Assembly (NCBI GenBank): GCA_022497145.1
Contig: MU385888.1
Location: 1-64,000, forward strand
From: Rostrohypoxylon terebratum
Taxonomy: Eukaryota; Ascomycota; Sordariomycetes; Xylariales; Hypoxylaceae
DNA length: 64,000 nucleotides
Direction of reading: 5' to 3'
The notes below the pieces were generated by a model, which saw nothing but the letters and a program-made list of their open reading frames with translations, searched no databases and was not told where the DNA came from. Both the position numbers and the translations under genes were made by a program. Positions 12,521 through 24,000 of this stretch are shown piece by piece; within the stretch, counting starts at the first letter, position 1; each line of letters begins with the position of its first letter.

Positions 12521-14269
12521 ATGACTACCCTCGTGCAAACCCGTCAGCCACTACAAGTCCTGAGCATGAGCAATCAGCCCAAGCGCCGTAGGAGCTCGCG
12601 CCTCGCCGGTATGTTTGACCGGTTTATTCCGTCACGGGGAGGAAGACTGTTTTTGAAGAGGGTGTGTCCGTATTGTTGATGAGCCGGACGACTGACCGCA
12701 ATTTGTGTTTTTAGCATACGATGAGCAAGATGGCGACTTTCATTTTACGCGAGGATCGAAGCGGATTAAAACGCAACCAGAGCCGATACCTGAGGATGAG
12801 CCAGCGCCGGCCCCGGCACCAAAACAAAAACCTGCACCAGCTGCGAGAAGGGGTAAACCGAAACAGAATAAAGAAGCATCACCCCCACAGCCAGCTCCGG
12901 TACCTGCACCCGCACCTGCACCTGCACCTAGGAGGAATGCGAAGCGAAGATCGAGCCAAATGTCAGATGATCAGGAGGAAGCGCAAACACCGCCACAGCC
13001 ACCGCCAGGACCAGCACAACGAACTACGCGGAGGAGAGGTAGACCATCTGTGGAAAAGGTAGAGAAGGAACCGGTGAAGGCTACGAATGGCATCGCCAAC
13101 AAGAAAAAGAAGCAGGTTAAGGAGGTGCAAGAAGTGCAAGAAGAAGAGGAGCCTCAGGAAGAAGTGCAAGCAATCGAATCAACACCCAGAGATGAGCCTC
13201 GAGGAAGGAACGGGAATGCTCTAGAATCTAAGAAGATCGCGCTACCATTTAGTGATACGCCGATTATGAACCGAAACAAGGAGATGCGGAGGAAGACGGG
13301 TGCTCGAAGGAGTAGTCTGGGCATGCGCGGACGGCGAGCAAGCTCCCTCATCGAGAACGGCCATAATGCGATACCGCACAAGGCGGTGGGTTCCGAAGAG
13401 TTCTATAAGCATATCGAGGCAGACTTGATGGAGACGCGTCGTATGAAGCAGCTATTAACGTGGTGCGGAGAGAGAGCATTATTGGAGAAACCATCGATAG
13501 GGTCTACGAATTCTAATGAGATTTTAGGGGGTAAGATATTCCCTCTACGGAGACGACGTTTGCTGTCTGTTCCACAAGCTAACATTAACATAATAGCCCG
13601 AGCGATCCAAGACCAGTTGCTGAAGGATTTTGCATCGAGGTCCGAATTCTCAGATTGGTTTGCTCGAGAAGAAATACCACGGCCGCCGGCAGTAGTGAAG
13701 CCCAACCCGCGGAATATCGAGCACGAAGAGAAGATAGCCGAGCTTGAAGAGAGGATAAAACGGTACGTCCCGTGTCGTTCTATAACCCTAATCTACAGAC
13801 AATACTAACAACTCCCAGATTAAAACAAGAAAAGAAAACGTGGCAATCTCTCAAACAACCACCTCCCGAACTCCCGCCGCTCTTCCCAGAAACAGAATCC
13901 AAATCTCTCCCTCTACCAGATGCCTCCCTCCTCGACGCAGACGAAGCTCAAATTCTCACCTCTCTCACTAACCCACCCGCCGCCGCCGCCTCCATCTTAA
14001 AGCCGCAGAAACTACAGCAACGTCTCCGAGCCTTCCACGAATCCCTCGAACACACGATCGACCAGCTATCCGACAACGTGCACAAGCTAGAACGCAGAGT
14101 GGCTACGGGCACTTTCCAAGCAGACAAGGTACTAGCGCTCAGCGCGGCACGGTTGAAGGAACGGGAAGAAAGGGAACGAAAGAGTGCCGGGACGAGGGAA
14201 TTGCCGGTTATGGAAGTCCTGAGGAGTCTGGGGAGGATACTGCCGCCCGAGAGCGGGGGTGGGGGTTGA
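12521..14269 (+). CDS. dsn1: kinetochore protein Mis13/Dsn1 (MIND/Mis12 complex)
   Basis: Proposed join is 12521-12608, 12715-13762, 13819-14269 (528 aa), with GTATGT and GTACGT donors and TAG/CAG acceptors. Residues 1-200 are disordered and basic/proline-rich, with an AT-hook-like RGRP near 137-140 and a poly-Ala-Pro tract. The diagnostic block is RRSSLGMRGRRASSLIENGH (about 227-246), then EEFYKHIEAD and MKQLLTWCGERAL. It matches the conserved Mis13/Dsn1 head, including the Arg-rich serine sites that Aurora B phosphorylates in other species. The C-terminal third is helical with coiled-coil character (IAELEERIKRLKQEKKTWQSL; LHERLR-like and VHKLERRV segments). Family role: subunit of the Mis12/MIND complex linking inner centromere proteins to Ndc80. 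The short Met-rich start (MTTLVQT or the internal MSNQPK) is the least certain part. Confidence 0.9.
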
Positions 14270-15500
14270 TGTGCATGTGCATGTGTGGATAGGAGATGAG
14301 TTAAAAGAAAAAAAGAGAGAAAAGGAATCATATCCTGTATGGAATACCTATCCACCAGCCTACACGGCGACCAGAATAAGGGGATCGGGCTCGGTCGTGT
14401 TTGTGTTTGCGTTTGTGTTGTTTCTTTTCTTTTTTTCGCGGCCGCCTGTTTGCTTGTCTTTGCGTGCTTTTGGTTTGGAAGATACCACTACCGTCGAACG
14501 AATGGCGAATGGCATTTCGGGAAAGGGGGGAGGGGGGGCGGCTATACGGCGTTTTTTTTTTCTTCTTGCACGCGGATGGGCGCTGTGGGGAGGTGTTTAT
14601 TTCAAGATGGAAGAGAGGCAGCAGAGAGAGTGTGAGAGAAAGATAGGGGAAAGAGAGAGGAGAGGAGAGAGGTTAGGTTAGGTACGTAGCCACGTAGCCT
14701 ACCTAGGTATGGAGAGAAGAAATATGGCATTCTATATTTTTTTTTGGTTCAAACATCGATCGAGTTGAACTGAGGCTTTGATGAGTTATCTGTATGAGTT
14801 TCATGATGATTATTATGAATTGGCATAATGGCATTCGGGCATTCGGGGGTGTTTGGTGTTTGGGGGGGTATGGAGATAGGATTTGTTGTTGCTTAGGCTT
14901 ACCGTTGAAATTTTTGTTTAGTTTTATTATTTGCGATTACTGTTCTTCTAATTCCTGCTTATATTTGTTCTTGCTGTTCGACATTGAGGTTTTGATAATT
15001 TGGTGAATGAGTAGGTAGGTATATGTGGGATGATCAGATGGGTTAAACCGCCGGGTTGCGATTCTTCTACACTACTTACGTAAGTGGACGATCGTGAAGT
15101 TGAACAGATATCTTACTCGAAAATTGAGACTGATGATATCTGTAGAAAGCTCACACATGTCGAAACCCCAGTCAAGAAAGGCAGGTTTGCCATACTCATA
15201 TGTATAGTATTACAGGCGAGATGTAGAGCTAGCTAATACCGCCGCCAATGTTGTGATACACACTTTGATTTCGAACCCCGTTTCTTTTACCCACTCGCCC
15301 ACCAGCATAGCTAAGCGTAGTACATACATACATGTAGCAAGCATTACCTTACCACCGTCCTCCTCTATGTATTTTCCTCGTTTTTTTCTTCCCTTTCCAC
15401 TCGCATTTCTTCTTTTAAAAAACTGGTGATATTTCATACGCAGCCCACACACCCACACACACACACACGCCTCACTCTGCTTTCTTCGTCGTCTCAGAAC
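14270..15500. other. intergenic region between convergent dsn1 and SDHAF2 genes
   Basis: 1.2 kb between two convergent genes, expected to hold both 3' UTRs. Purine-rich AGAGAG tracts lie near 14610-14680 and a short CA repeat near 15455-15470. An ACCTAGGTA palindrome occurs near 14700. No gene is supported. Confidence 0.55.
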
Positions 15501-16607
15501 TCAGGGATGTTTCAAGGGCGGCATAAAAGCCATGCCGCCTCTCTCCTTCGCCCGCGCCTTGACGTGGTCCCGCACGAGCCGCAGGATCTCGCTGTCGCGC
15601 CAGCGCTGGGGCACGGGGCGGTACGCCGGCTTGAAGGTGCCGACGGTCTGGGCCCACTCGGCGCTCTCGCCCTGCTGCGCGTACGGCTCCGTCGAGGCGG
15701 CGGAGGCGGAGGCCGCGGCTTCCTTGCCCTCGCCTGCGTCGCCGGTCGTGGGCGTGCCGCCTGTGCTTAAAGGCGTGGTGAAGTGGTGGTGTGAGGTGGG
15801 GGTGGTGGTGGTGGTGGTCGGGGATGAGGTGCTGCGGGTTGGGATCGACGTCTCCTGCGACGAGGGCGACGTGTCCAGCGGCGTGGCTTCCGAGATCGCT
15901 GCCTCGACACCTCCGGCGTAGTCCGCGGAGCTCGTGTCTGTGGTTGCTATCGTCGGGATCGGGGTCGAGTCGGACGACGTGGCAGAGGAGGCGTCGGTAT
16001 CGTATGACACGGCGTTCGAGGGCGGCTCTTGCGTCGCCCAGTAGTAGATGTCCCAGTCGTTTTCGTCGAGGAAGGCGTCGTATTGCGACATCTGCTCGCG
16101 TGTCATCGTGGGCAGGTACTCGTCTGCGAAGGTCGAGAGGAGGAGGTCTGTTTCTAGAATCCCGCGTTTGCGGCTTTGGTCTAGGGGTGGGGGTCGGTGG
16201 TTAGTCTTTGTCTTTCTATGTATGGCGGTGATGACTGTGGTGTATATATCATGTAGGGTGAGGGGGGGGAAGGGGATGGGATATAGAATTGGATAGGTAA
16301 GTAAGTGGGTAGACATACAAACTAGTCTTGCTCGCATCGTGCTGTCGTCCTCGCCTTGACGCTTCATAGGCTCGATGCGGAAATTAGTGCCCTCGAGCTC
16401 GCCAACTTGAACATCTCCTTCGGTCTGCCCGGCGCGCTGCTTGTGGGGTTCCATTGGAGGTAGGTTGCCCCGGAAGTTGTCGGCACGGCGGGCGCTCGTG
16501 CTGCTTAACGGACGATAGAGTAAGAATCGTTTAGTAGCAGAAGCCGACGCGGGTCTCTGCGTCACACGCACGAGGACGCGAGGAATTGTTGAAGCTGTTG
16601 AAGCCAT
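15501..16607 (-). CDS. sdh5: succinate dehydrogenase assembly factor 2 (Sdh5/Emi5/SDHAF2)
   Basis: Proposed minus-strand join is 16607-16319 and 16180-15501 (322 aa). Intron 16181-16318 has a GTATGT donor and TAG acceptor, and splicing restores RARLVYQSRKRGILE. The N-terminus is an Arg/Ser-rich mitochondrial presequence (MASTASTIPRVLVRVTQRP). The SdhAF2 core runs about 90-150 with RKRGILE (100-106), LLLSTFADEYL and DENDWDIYYWAT, the signature of the family that promotes covalent FAD attachment to Sdh1 in the mitochondrial matrix. After the core comes an unusually long Ser/Thr-rich insert (roughly 155-265). A conserved end follows (WAQTVGTFKPAYRPVPQRW...ILRLVRDHVKARAKERGG). The intron is 138 bp, a multiple of three, and has no in-frame stop, so a retained form of 368 aa is possible. 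Identity is strong. Confidence 0.93.
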   Translation of the reverse strand: MASTASTIPRVLVRVTQRPASASATKRFLLYRPLSSTSARRADNFRGNLPPMEPHKQRAGQTEGDVQVGELEGTNFRIEPMKRQGEDDSTMRARLVCMSTHLLTYPILYPIPFPPLTLHDIYTTVITAIHRKTKTNHRPPPLDQSRKRGILETDLLLSTFADEYLPTMTREQMSQYDAFLDENDWDIYYWATQEPPSNAVSYDTDASSATSSDSTPIPTIATTDTSSADYAGGVEAAISEATPLDTSPSSQETSIPTRSTSSPTTTTTTPTSHHHFTTPLSTGGTPTTGDAGEGKEAAASASAASTEPYAQQGESAEWAQTVGTFKPAYRPVPQRWRDSEILRLVRDHVKARAKERGGMAFMPPLKHP

Positions 16608-17505
16608 TCTCCCAGATTACTGATTGACTCGACCTTGACAGAGAATTGGTTGAATTCGAAGATAGCTTCAATAATGTATCAAAGTCAAAATGAAAATCAA
16701 AATCAAAAGTGAGCTTAAAATGTCTTTTTCCGCGGGGTTTTGATTGTGTGTATTCACATTCCACTCTTACTATGTAGTATGAGACATAAAAGAAAAGAAA
16801 AACAAAAAACGGTTGGAATTTGCGTAGTCAAATCGTTGACGTAGTTGGAGAGCTCCTAACTTAAAAAGCTATTGGAGCTAGACCTACAGCTGCAAGCTCC
16901 GAATAATTGTCAATTGAAGCTTTGTAATTCGCGAATCATAAGGGAAAGAAGTGCCGAGGCCACCCCTCCCCGCCGGACCGGCTTTCTTAGGCGCCGGGTG
17001 TCCCTTGCTCCGTTTGTATCCGATTGATCGGCAATATCCATATACACACATATATAATATCAACTTAAGGGGTATTTGTATTTCACGTGAAGGTTGGGCA
17101 TATGACATGAGCATAGCATAGCACAGCATAGCATGGGCAATCACATATTATGAATGTTGTTCATTTCTTGTATTCGTCTCCAGACTCCGCAGCGTCAGAA
17201 GACGCCTATACAGATTATGCGTACAAAAAGCATGAAATAATCGTGTTCCATGCCGCCGTGTCCATTTTTTGCCCTCCGAAAATACTCGTAACACGCCGTT
17301 GTCACCCTTCCCCTTGAAGCTCTGCCAAAGTCCTGACTCCTTCACTACATATGACACAAGTAGTCATAAGTTCTGTCCAAGACCGACGACAAGGTGGCTA
17401 GTTGCTTGCTTGTCCCTTGACACACCTAGACCAACGCGACCCCGAAGTTGCAATAAACCTCCTGTATGTAGTAGGCGTCTAGGTAGGTACGTATCGGATA
17501 ACTGA
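16608..17505. other. intergenic region upstream of SDHAF2 gene
   Basis: 0.9 kb that holds the SDHAF2 promoter (minus strand) and the 3' region of the Erv25 gene. A short imperfect AGCATAGCAC-type repeat lies near 17108-17132. No gene is supported. Confidence 0.55.
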
Positions 17506-18416
17506 TTAAATCAAGTGCTTGGATCGGAAGTAGGCGCGCAGGTACATGATCTGCCAGCCCCAGAGCGCGACTAGTAGCATCGTGGTACCTATCCCGAACC
17601 ACTTAACACGGGTGTTCGTGCTCTCGTTGGTGTCGCGCAGCTTCTGCTCCCTCGCCCTCAGGTAGTCCATCTCGCGGACGATATCCGCGATCGACTCCTC
17701 GACGCGCCGCAGCTCCGTCTCGACCGGCTTCAGCTTCTCCGTGGCCTGGATCGCGGACCAGTCCTTGGCGTCGGCGCCGATATCGATGTCGAGTTCCACG
17801 TGTCGGCTCGGGTTGTTCATGCGCGCTGGTTTGAATTGGTTAAGAGCTTGATTTGGGAGGTGAGGATTTAGCCCATTCCTTTTTTTCTCACTATCGACTC
17901 CACGACCACAAGTAGGAGATAGTAGAAATGTAGGAAATGACGGACAGGGAAGTGGAGGTACATACTGTGTGTCATAACGTTCTCGAAGCAGACGTCGAAA
18001 GCAGCATCCGCATGGGATGTGAAGACGGTGCGCTGTTCGCCTACCACGTCCTTTGGCTTTCCGTACTCGTTGCCCACATTATCTAGGATCTATGGTTCGA
18101 TTCGCAACCCAATGTCAGCTCAATTTGTTCTATGACCTTTGTTGCTTAACCCATCACACGATGTGTCAGGGGCGCAGGTATCGCACTGGTAAGATTGACA
18201 TACATGCATATTGACAACCATGCCGTCTCCCTTGCTACCACCGACAGTAGCTGTGACTACCACCAATGTGTCTTTCGCGACGAAGTTTCGTATGCATCGT
18301 TCTGTTTTCTTGTCACTCGGGCTGCGTGCCGTAAGGTCGAATTTCAGAGCGTTGACTGAGGCGATCAAGAGCACGAAGCCGCAGATGTACTGCAGCAGTG
18401 CTCGTGGCAATGCCAT
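17506..18416 (-). CDS. erv25: p24 family cargo receptor Erv25 (COPII vesicle protein)
   Basis: Proposed minus-strand join is 18416-18204, 18089-17966, 17825-17506 (218 aa). Both donors are GTATGT. Joining gives VVNMHILDNVGNEYGKPKDVVGEQR and then FENVMTHTRMNNPSRHVELDIDIGADAKDW, which read as one p24 protein. Order: signal peptide MALPRALLQYICGFVLLIASVNA; GOLD domain with the usual Cys pair (C41 in ERCIRNF and C in DVCFEN); a coiled coil (LKPVETELRRVEESIADIVREMDYLRARE); one transmembrane helix (IGTTMLLVALWGWQIMYL); and a short cytosolic tail RAYFRSKHLI. Length matches Erv25/TMED10 proteins (about 210-220 aa). Family role: ER-Golgi cycling, COPII/COPI cargo selection, partner of Emp24. The third-exon acceptor is the least certain join. 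Head-to-head with the U1-C gene. Confidence 0.92.
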
Positions 18417-18867
18417 TGTGTCGGTATTTGGGGTTCTTGTCGTGAGCGATGCGAGTATCTATTCTAGTTCGTCTCCCAGTGAATTGGATCTTGCGAAAGG
18501 GAGAATGTCGAGTGTCGAATGTCGAACCAAGGAACTTTCAGCTTTGAAGCTAACAACTTTAGGGATCTGAGTTACTCAGATGTAACTTCGTACCTCCTAG
18601 TAATACGTGTTCAAGTTTCCATCCAATGACACGCTATAAATCCTATCAGCTCCAATAGCCTTGCAGCGACTAGGTCACGTGTTATCGAGCCTCACCGATC
18701 GACCGGGGTGTGCTTTGTAGTTTCTTTTCGCGTCCAAGCTCCAACCTTTTAACCTTTACTAGTATCTTTTGTACCGTCCGCATTCGCAAAACCTCATCTT
18801 GAAGTTGCTTCTTCTTCTTCACAACCACACCCGTTCTTTAGATTGCATTGAAGACCACACCGCCAAG
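18417..18867. promoter_or_regulatory. shared divergent promoter between Erv25 and U1-C genes
   Basis: 451 bp separate the two start codons, which point away from each other, so this segment must carry both core promoters. A perfect GTCACGTG E-box (Cbf1/bHLH-type site) is at 18674-18681. No clear TATA box is seen. Co-regulation is inference. Confidence 0.55.
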
Positions 18868-19661
18868 ATGCCGAAGTGTAAGTTACAATTGCCATTCCTA
18901 ATTATATTTCCTCATAATGTTTGATAAGTGGCGATGCTAATGATGCGTATGTAAAACAGTCTTCTGCGACTACTGCGACGTCTACCTGACGCACGACAGC
19001 ATGAGCGTGCGCAAGGCTCACAACAGCGGACGAAACCACCTCCGCAACGTCGTCGAGTACTATCAGCAGATCGGCCACGAGAAGGCCCAGTCTGTCATCG
19101 ACTCCATTACCTCCTCCTACGCCGCCGAGGGCCAGGCCCATGCCAATCCAATGTTGCCCCAGAACCAACCCGGCGGCGCGGCCGCGGCGGCAGCTGCAGC
19201 TGCAGCGGGCGGTTTCCCGGGAATGCCTCCCCCTCCCTTCAACTTCCCCGGCGGAATGCCTCCTCCGTTCCCTGGTATGCCAGGTGGTATGCCACCACCG
19301 CCCGGCGCCGCGTTTCCGGGGGGTATGCCTCGTAAGTAGCGCCCTGGCCCGTCACCGCGTTATCACCTCTATACTAACAAAGCAAACAGCACCACCAGGC
19401 CAAGCCGGCCGCGGCCTCCCACCGCCTCCCTTCGCAGGCCCGAACGGTCTCCCCATTCCACCCCCCGGCTCCGGCCTCCCCTTCCCTCCTCCCCCAGGCG
19501 GTCTCCCGTTTCCCCCTCCAGGCGCGGGCGGCGCGAACGCGCCTCCCTTCCCGTTCCCCGGCATGCCGCCTCCAGGCCAAGGGTTCCCGGGTGGTCCCTC
19601 GCCACCTGGCGGTGTTGGATTCCCGCCTCCGCCCGGTCAGTCTGGGCCGCCTGGACGTTAG
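18868..19661 (+). CDS. yhc1: U1 small nuclear ribonucleoprotein C (U1-C)
   Basis: Proposed join is 18868-18877, 18960-19331, 19390-19661 (217 aa). Exon 1 carries only ATG CCG AAG T; splicing gives [30 protein letters not shown]. This is the U1-C matrin-type C2H2 zinc finger with C6, C9, H24 and H30. A helix follows (NVVEYYQQIGHEKAQSVID). The rest is low-complexity: a poly-Ala run, then Pro/Gly/Met repeats (GGMPPPFPGMPGG; PPPGGLPFPPPG), typical of fungal and animal U1-C. Family role: stabilises pairing of U1 snRNA with the 5' splice site and commitment-complex formation in the nucleus. The tiny first coding exon and its immediate intron are a recurrent fungal arrangement. Very secure call. Confidence 0.96.
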
Positions 19662-21041
19662 AATCGTGGCGGCGATAGCGACGTGAAGCGCGTACGACGG
19701 GATGATGACCGAGGCTTTCGGGATGCGGGCGGGGTGCCGTATAAGAGGCCTAGGATATAGGCCTCCCAGCCTGGATGATGCTTATAAGAGAAGCTAAGAG
19801 AGGGACGAGAGTATGCAAGACGCGAACGACGTCTTCGCGAACAGATGATCGGATCCATCCCCACAGCCTACGAAGAACCACATCTGAGCAGGAACGTCAT
19901 GGATTTCATCTATAGTAGTCCACCCTGGTCGAATAAGTGTACAACAGAAGCCTTTGCACCCACACGGGGAAGAAAAAATAATGGAGGGTAAGAGAAGTCA
20001 ATTACTCGAGGAACTGTAACTGGATCGATAAGCAGCCGTGGAACTTGGGCCGCGAGGCATGGCGTTTAGGGGTTGGCTTTTCCCTCATTGCCCGAAAAGA
20101 ATGGCAATCTAAGGCGTTTCTTCGTTTGAGGTATATACCAACTTTAGTCAGCAGTACTCGCACTCTCACCGAGAATACAGCAGTAATTTTTGTACTGGAC
20201 CAAAATATGTGTTTTGCGCGCTTACTTATCTGGGATGTGATTATTTAGCATGGCACTCTCATGATCTAAAACTGTTAAAAATGCTTCACTTCTCATTTTT
20301 CGTAATTCTACGTCGTAAGGTCAAGACATGTCTATCTCTGTATGATACACCGTCCTCATCAACAACACCGACGTAATCCAGGCAAGACAAGACAAGACAA
20401 GGTAGGCAAGACACAGTATCAACAAGCGAGAACGTCCCAAATAGCGAGGATGTAACTCAATTCCATAGCAAGATCGAATCGTCGACGTTGGTATTCAAAG
20501 CAAGTTTCTTGTCTTCAATCCTAACTCCGAAAGTACAAAAACTAGGGGCGTTTAAGGTAAGGTAGCAACAAGTATGCCAAAGGAAAAGGAACAACTTCAA
20601 TCAGTTACATTCCCTCCGTTCGTTCCGTCCCGTTTCCCCTTACACCCTCCCGTGGCCCGTCTCACGTCCAGCATGCTATGTCCGTAGTAGGAATGGAAGA
20701 AGAAAAAAAGCAACCCTGTATCCTTTTTATACCGGTTTCGTGTCGGGAAAAAAACGGAAGACCGGTTAGAAAAATCATTCGTAATTTAAGTCGTGATGTG
20801 GGGGAATATGTAATGTCGTTTCTATCGTGGCTCGTATGCATCGTCAGGGGGGTGACAGGTCGTTGAAGTGGTTGATGTGAGATGTGGTGTAGAAGTCTAG
20901 TAGTCATCAAACATGGAGATAATAGCGTGGGTCATGGAAAGTGGTAAGCCTAATACCGAATTCCGCCGCAAGACCAAGACTTCATCAATAGAACTTATAC
21001 GAATAATATAATTCAGAACAAGTCCAAAAATCGCGAGACAA
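19662..21041. other. intergenic region between convergent U1-C and disordered-protein genes
   Basis: 1.4 kb between convergent genes, so chiefly 3' UTR and terminator sequence. A CAAGA(n) repeat lies near 20384-20402. No supported gene. Confidence 0.55.
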
Positions 21042-24000
21042 TCAAACTCGAATAGGTCCGCGACGACGGTGCACTTCGGGTTGTTGGTAACGCGCCTTGC
21101 CGTTTGATGTAGATTGGATGTGCGACGCGGTCTGATAGGAAGGTCCCTTGTAACTATTACGCTTGATAACCTCGCCTACGCCATCACGGACTTCGCGCGG
21201 ACCACTAATCTTCTGTCGGAGGACCTCGGTACGCTTTTGTCGGCGGTGTTCGCTCAATCTGCGTTGAAGATTCTGCGGTCGATACTGCTCCAGCTTGTCC
21301 TGCCAGCTAGGGAAGAGTCTGCGTCCTCTGTCGTCTACGCGCTTCTCAATGCCCCAGACGCGTCGATTTGGATCGTCCGGGGCGGTGGACGGTCGCCCTT
21401 CGGACTCGTAGTCGCGGGAATAACGGCGATTGCCCCAGTCAAGGCTACTAGAGCTATCATGGTGCCTCATCACACGTAGTCTACCGCTAGGCGTACGCTT
21501 GACTGTTCGACGTTCCGGGCTGCGCTGACCGGAAGCTGTGTAATGATCCTCATCCTCAATCGGAAGAATAGCAAACGTGCGCTTCATCCGTTCACTTAAA
21601 CTTCTGCGGCGAGCAGCTGGCGGGTACCGGTAGACCGTATCCACCTCTGGAGGAATATCATGTTCCCAGTCGTCGTAATCGTCCTGGTCATCATCCAAAG
21701 CGGGTCGCCAAAATGGATGCAGTTTAGACTCATCAGCTGGTGGGTCATCGACCGTTGGATATTGGCTTGGTTTTACGTCCTTGCTCTTTTCGAGACCAAG
21801 GTTCCCAGCGGTATCCTTGCGAAGTGTCCTGGAGAGAGATAAAGTTCGAGAGAGGAAACCAGAGGGGCGGACATTATCTGAGCTCTTGCGAAGACTAAAA
21901 GCACGACGCACCAGGGAAGGCCGCTTCTGAGTCTCTTCGAAATAGTTTCCAAGCATCTTCTCTCTTTCGGCAGTGGGAGTAAGGCCAGAGGGCGTAGCTG
22001 GAATAAATTTGATTGCTGGTGGTTTAGGAGGGGCACGCGGGTTTCTTAGAGGGGAATCTACATCATCCATGGAAAATTGGGGTTGGGGAGGTGTCGCGGG
22101 TGCTCCATCTGGACCGCTTGCCGTAATCTTGGGCGTGTTTGGGAATTTCCCCATTGCCGCAGCCTTTCCATTCTGGGGTGGTTGTGGCTCCCGCAAAGCG
22201 TTTGCGGCAACAACAGGATCGACGGGTTTCGACATATGATGAACCATCAAGACAGATTTATTTTGATGTGGGTAGATATTCACCGCCATGGCTTCCGAAA
22301 TATCTGCTGCGGAATGAGTACCGTTTGTCTCAACAGAAGCCTGAGAAAATGGGGTGTTGTGCGCTGTCAATCGTTTGCCGAAGAAGGGGTCCCCGTTATT
22401 GTCGACAAGTGGCCTGTGGTCATGGGAGCCATCTTTGTGCGACTCAACTGATGGAGCCGGATCAGGTTGTCTCTGATCGGGAGAAGAATTCATATCCTCG
22501 ACGGGAGGCGCACGTTCCACCGTTACATGTGGTGGTGGTTGGTACTGCTGTTGGTTTCGTTGTTGGTGTTGCTGTTTGCTCTCCTCCTCCAAGAAAGTAT
22601 TGTGCGCCTTCAAGCTTTCGGCGGTCAGTGATCCAGCACGAGAACCAGCCCTAGACCCATTCCTACTAGTCGGAGCCGAGAGAGAGGATCTACGCATAGG
22701 AACAATTGGGGGGTAGTCCATAGTCAATTCATCTACTCGAGTTGATCCTTCCGATTCGGACATTGCTCTACCTCTCCGAGAGGGTTTGTCGAAATAGGGT
22801 GTTAAGTCCTTGGCTTTAGAGTAATTTGATAGTGGTGCCGAACTTAGACTATTAGTTCTCTTAGAGTGATGGCTGCCCGTAGATCTAAGTGAGGGTGGTT
22901 CCGTAGCTTTCACAGAGGTTCTGCGATCAGGGATGACGACTACGGGAATTCCTCCACTTTTCCAGACTTCCTTGCGAGCTTTCCGGCTGGCGACGGAGTA
23001 AACTGTATTAGTAGATGCAAGGCTCTCTGATCGCACAGTACCCTCGATTGCCCTCATTGGAGGTCTTGAACGCTGGGCACCTTCTGTCTGGCGGAGTGAT
23101 GTATTTGCTGATGAGCTCGAGGGTGAGATCTCGGAGCTAGAATCCCTGAGAGCTGGCTGCTTCCTGACATGGCGCAAGGTCTTACGCCTCTGAGGCGGCG
23201 TCCCGACTAAAATAGCCTCTACCACCGTAGAGACAGTAGATTTAGAAGACATCCCGGAGGACCGCCTAACGTCAGTACTCACCGAAGACTCGGAGGTAGA
23301 CGGCGCGGTCCAACGCGTATCCCTGTTCGTAGACTCCGGAGGTGGTGAGGATTGCGTATATAATCGGTCAGAAAGGGGCATCGATCGTAAAGCCTTTGTC
23401 GCATTGGTCGGAGCAATTGTCACATCCTCGACTACTTCAGCTTTTTGTCCATTAGTCTTAGGTTGGACACGTCGCTTCTCCACTTTGACATTCCTTTCTC
23501 GTTTACTATCCCATCCCTTCTCAGCTTCGCTAGCCGTATTACCCCAGTTACCGTCAAATATTGAGAATTCCTGCTTCGTCCCAGGCGTAAGATTGTCGTC
23601 AGATTCGAGGCCTAAACCTAAGCCCACGTCCGCCGCTTTCCTTTGCCTTGCGTCAATTACGCGTCTCGCTACGGTCTGAGTCGCCTTGCTGGAAGTCAGG
23701 ATAGGTCGAGGCGTCAACTGAAGCTTATCCTCTTCTTCGGATGACTCCACGTTTTCGGGTGCTGTTGTGAAGGATTCTGTCCGAGAATCTGCGGTGGCCT
23801 TGGATGGGATGCGATCTGCCAGAACGGGGCGGGAGGGTCTCGACCGACGCTCGGGCTGCGGAGGGGTCACGTCTGGCGTAGGTGGGCTGGTCTGGTGAGG
23901 TGGAGTTCTCGGCGTCGTATCTACTGGAGTGTTTGGAGTGTTTGTAGCACTTCGCTTCGGACTACCGACGTAAGTCGGGCTGGACGGCTGAATCGAGTGG

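Noticed and set aside
15532..16204. Long plus-strand frames opposite SDHAF2
   Set aside because: Antisense shadows caused by the GC-rich Ser/Thr coding sequence; the minus-strand product is clearly SDHAF2.
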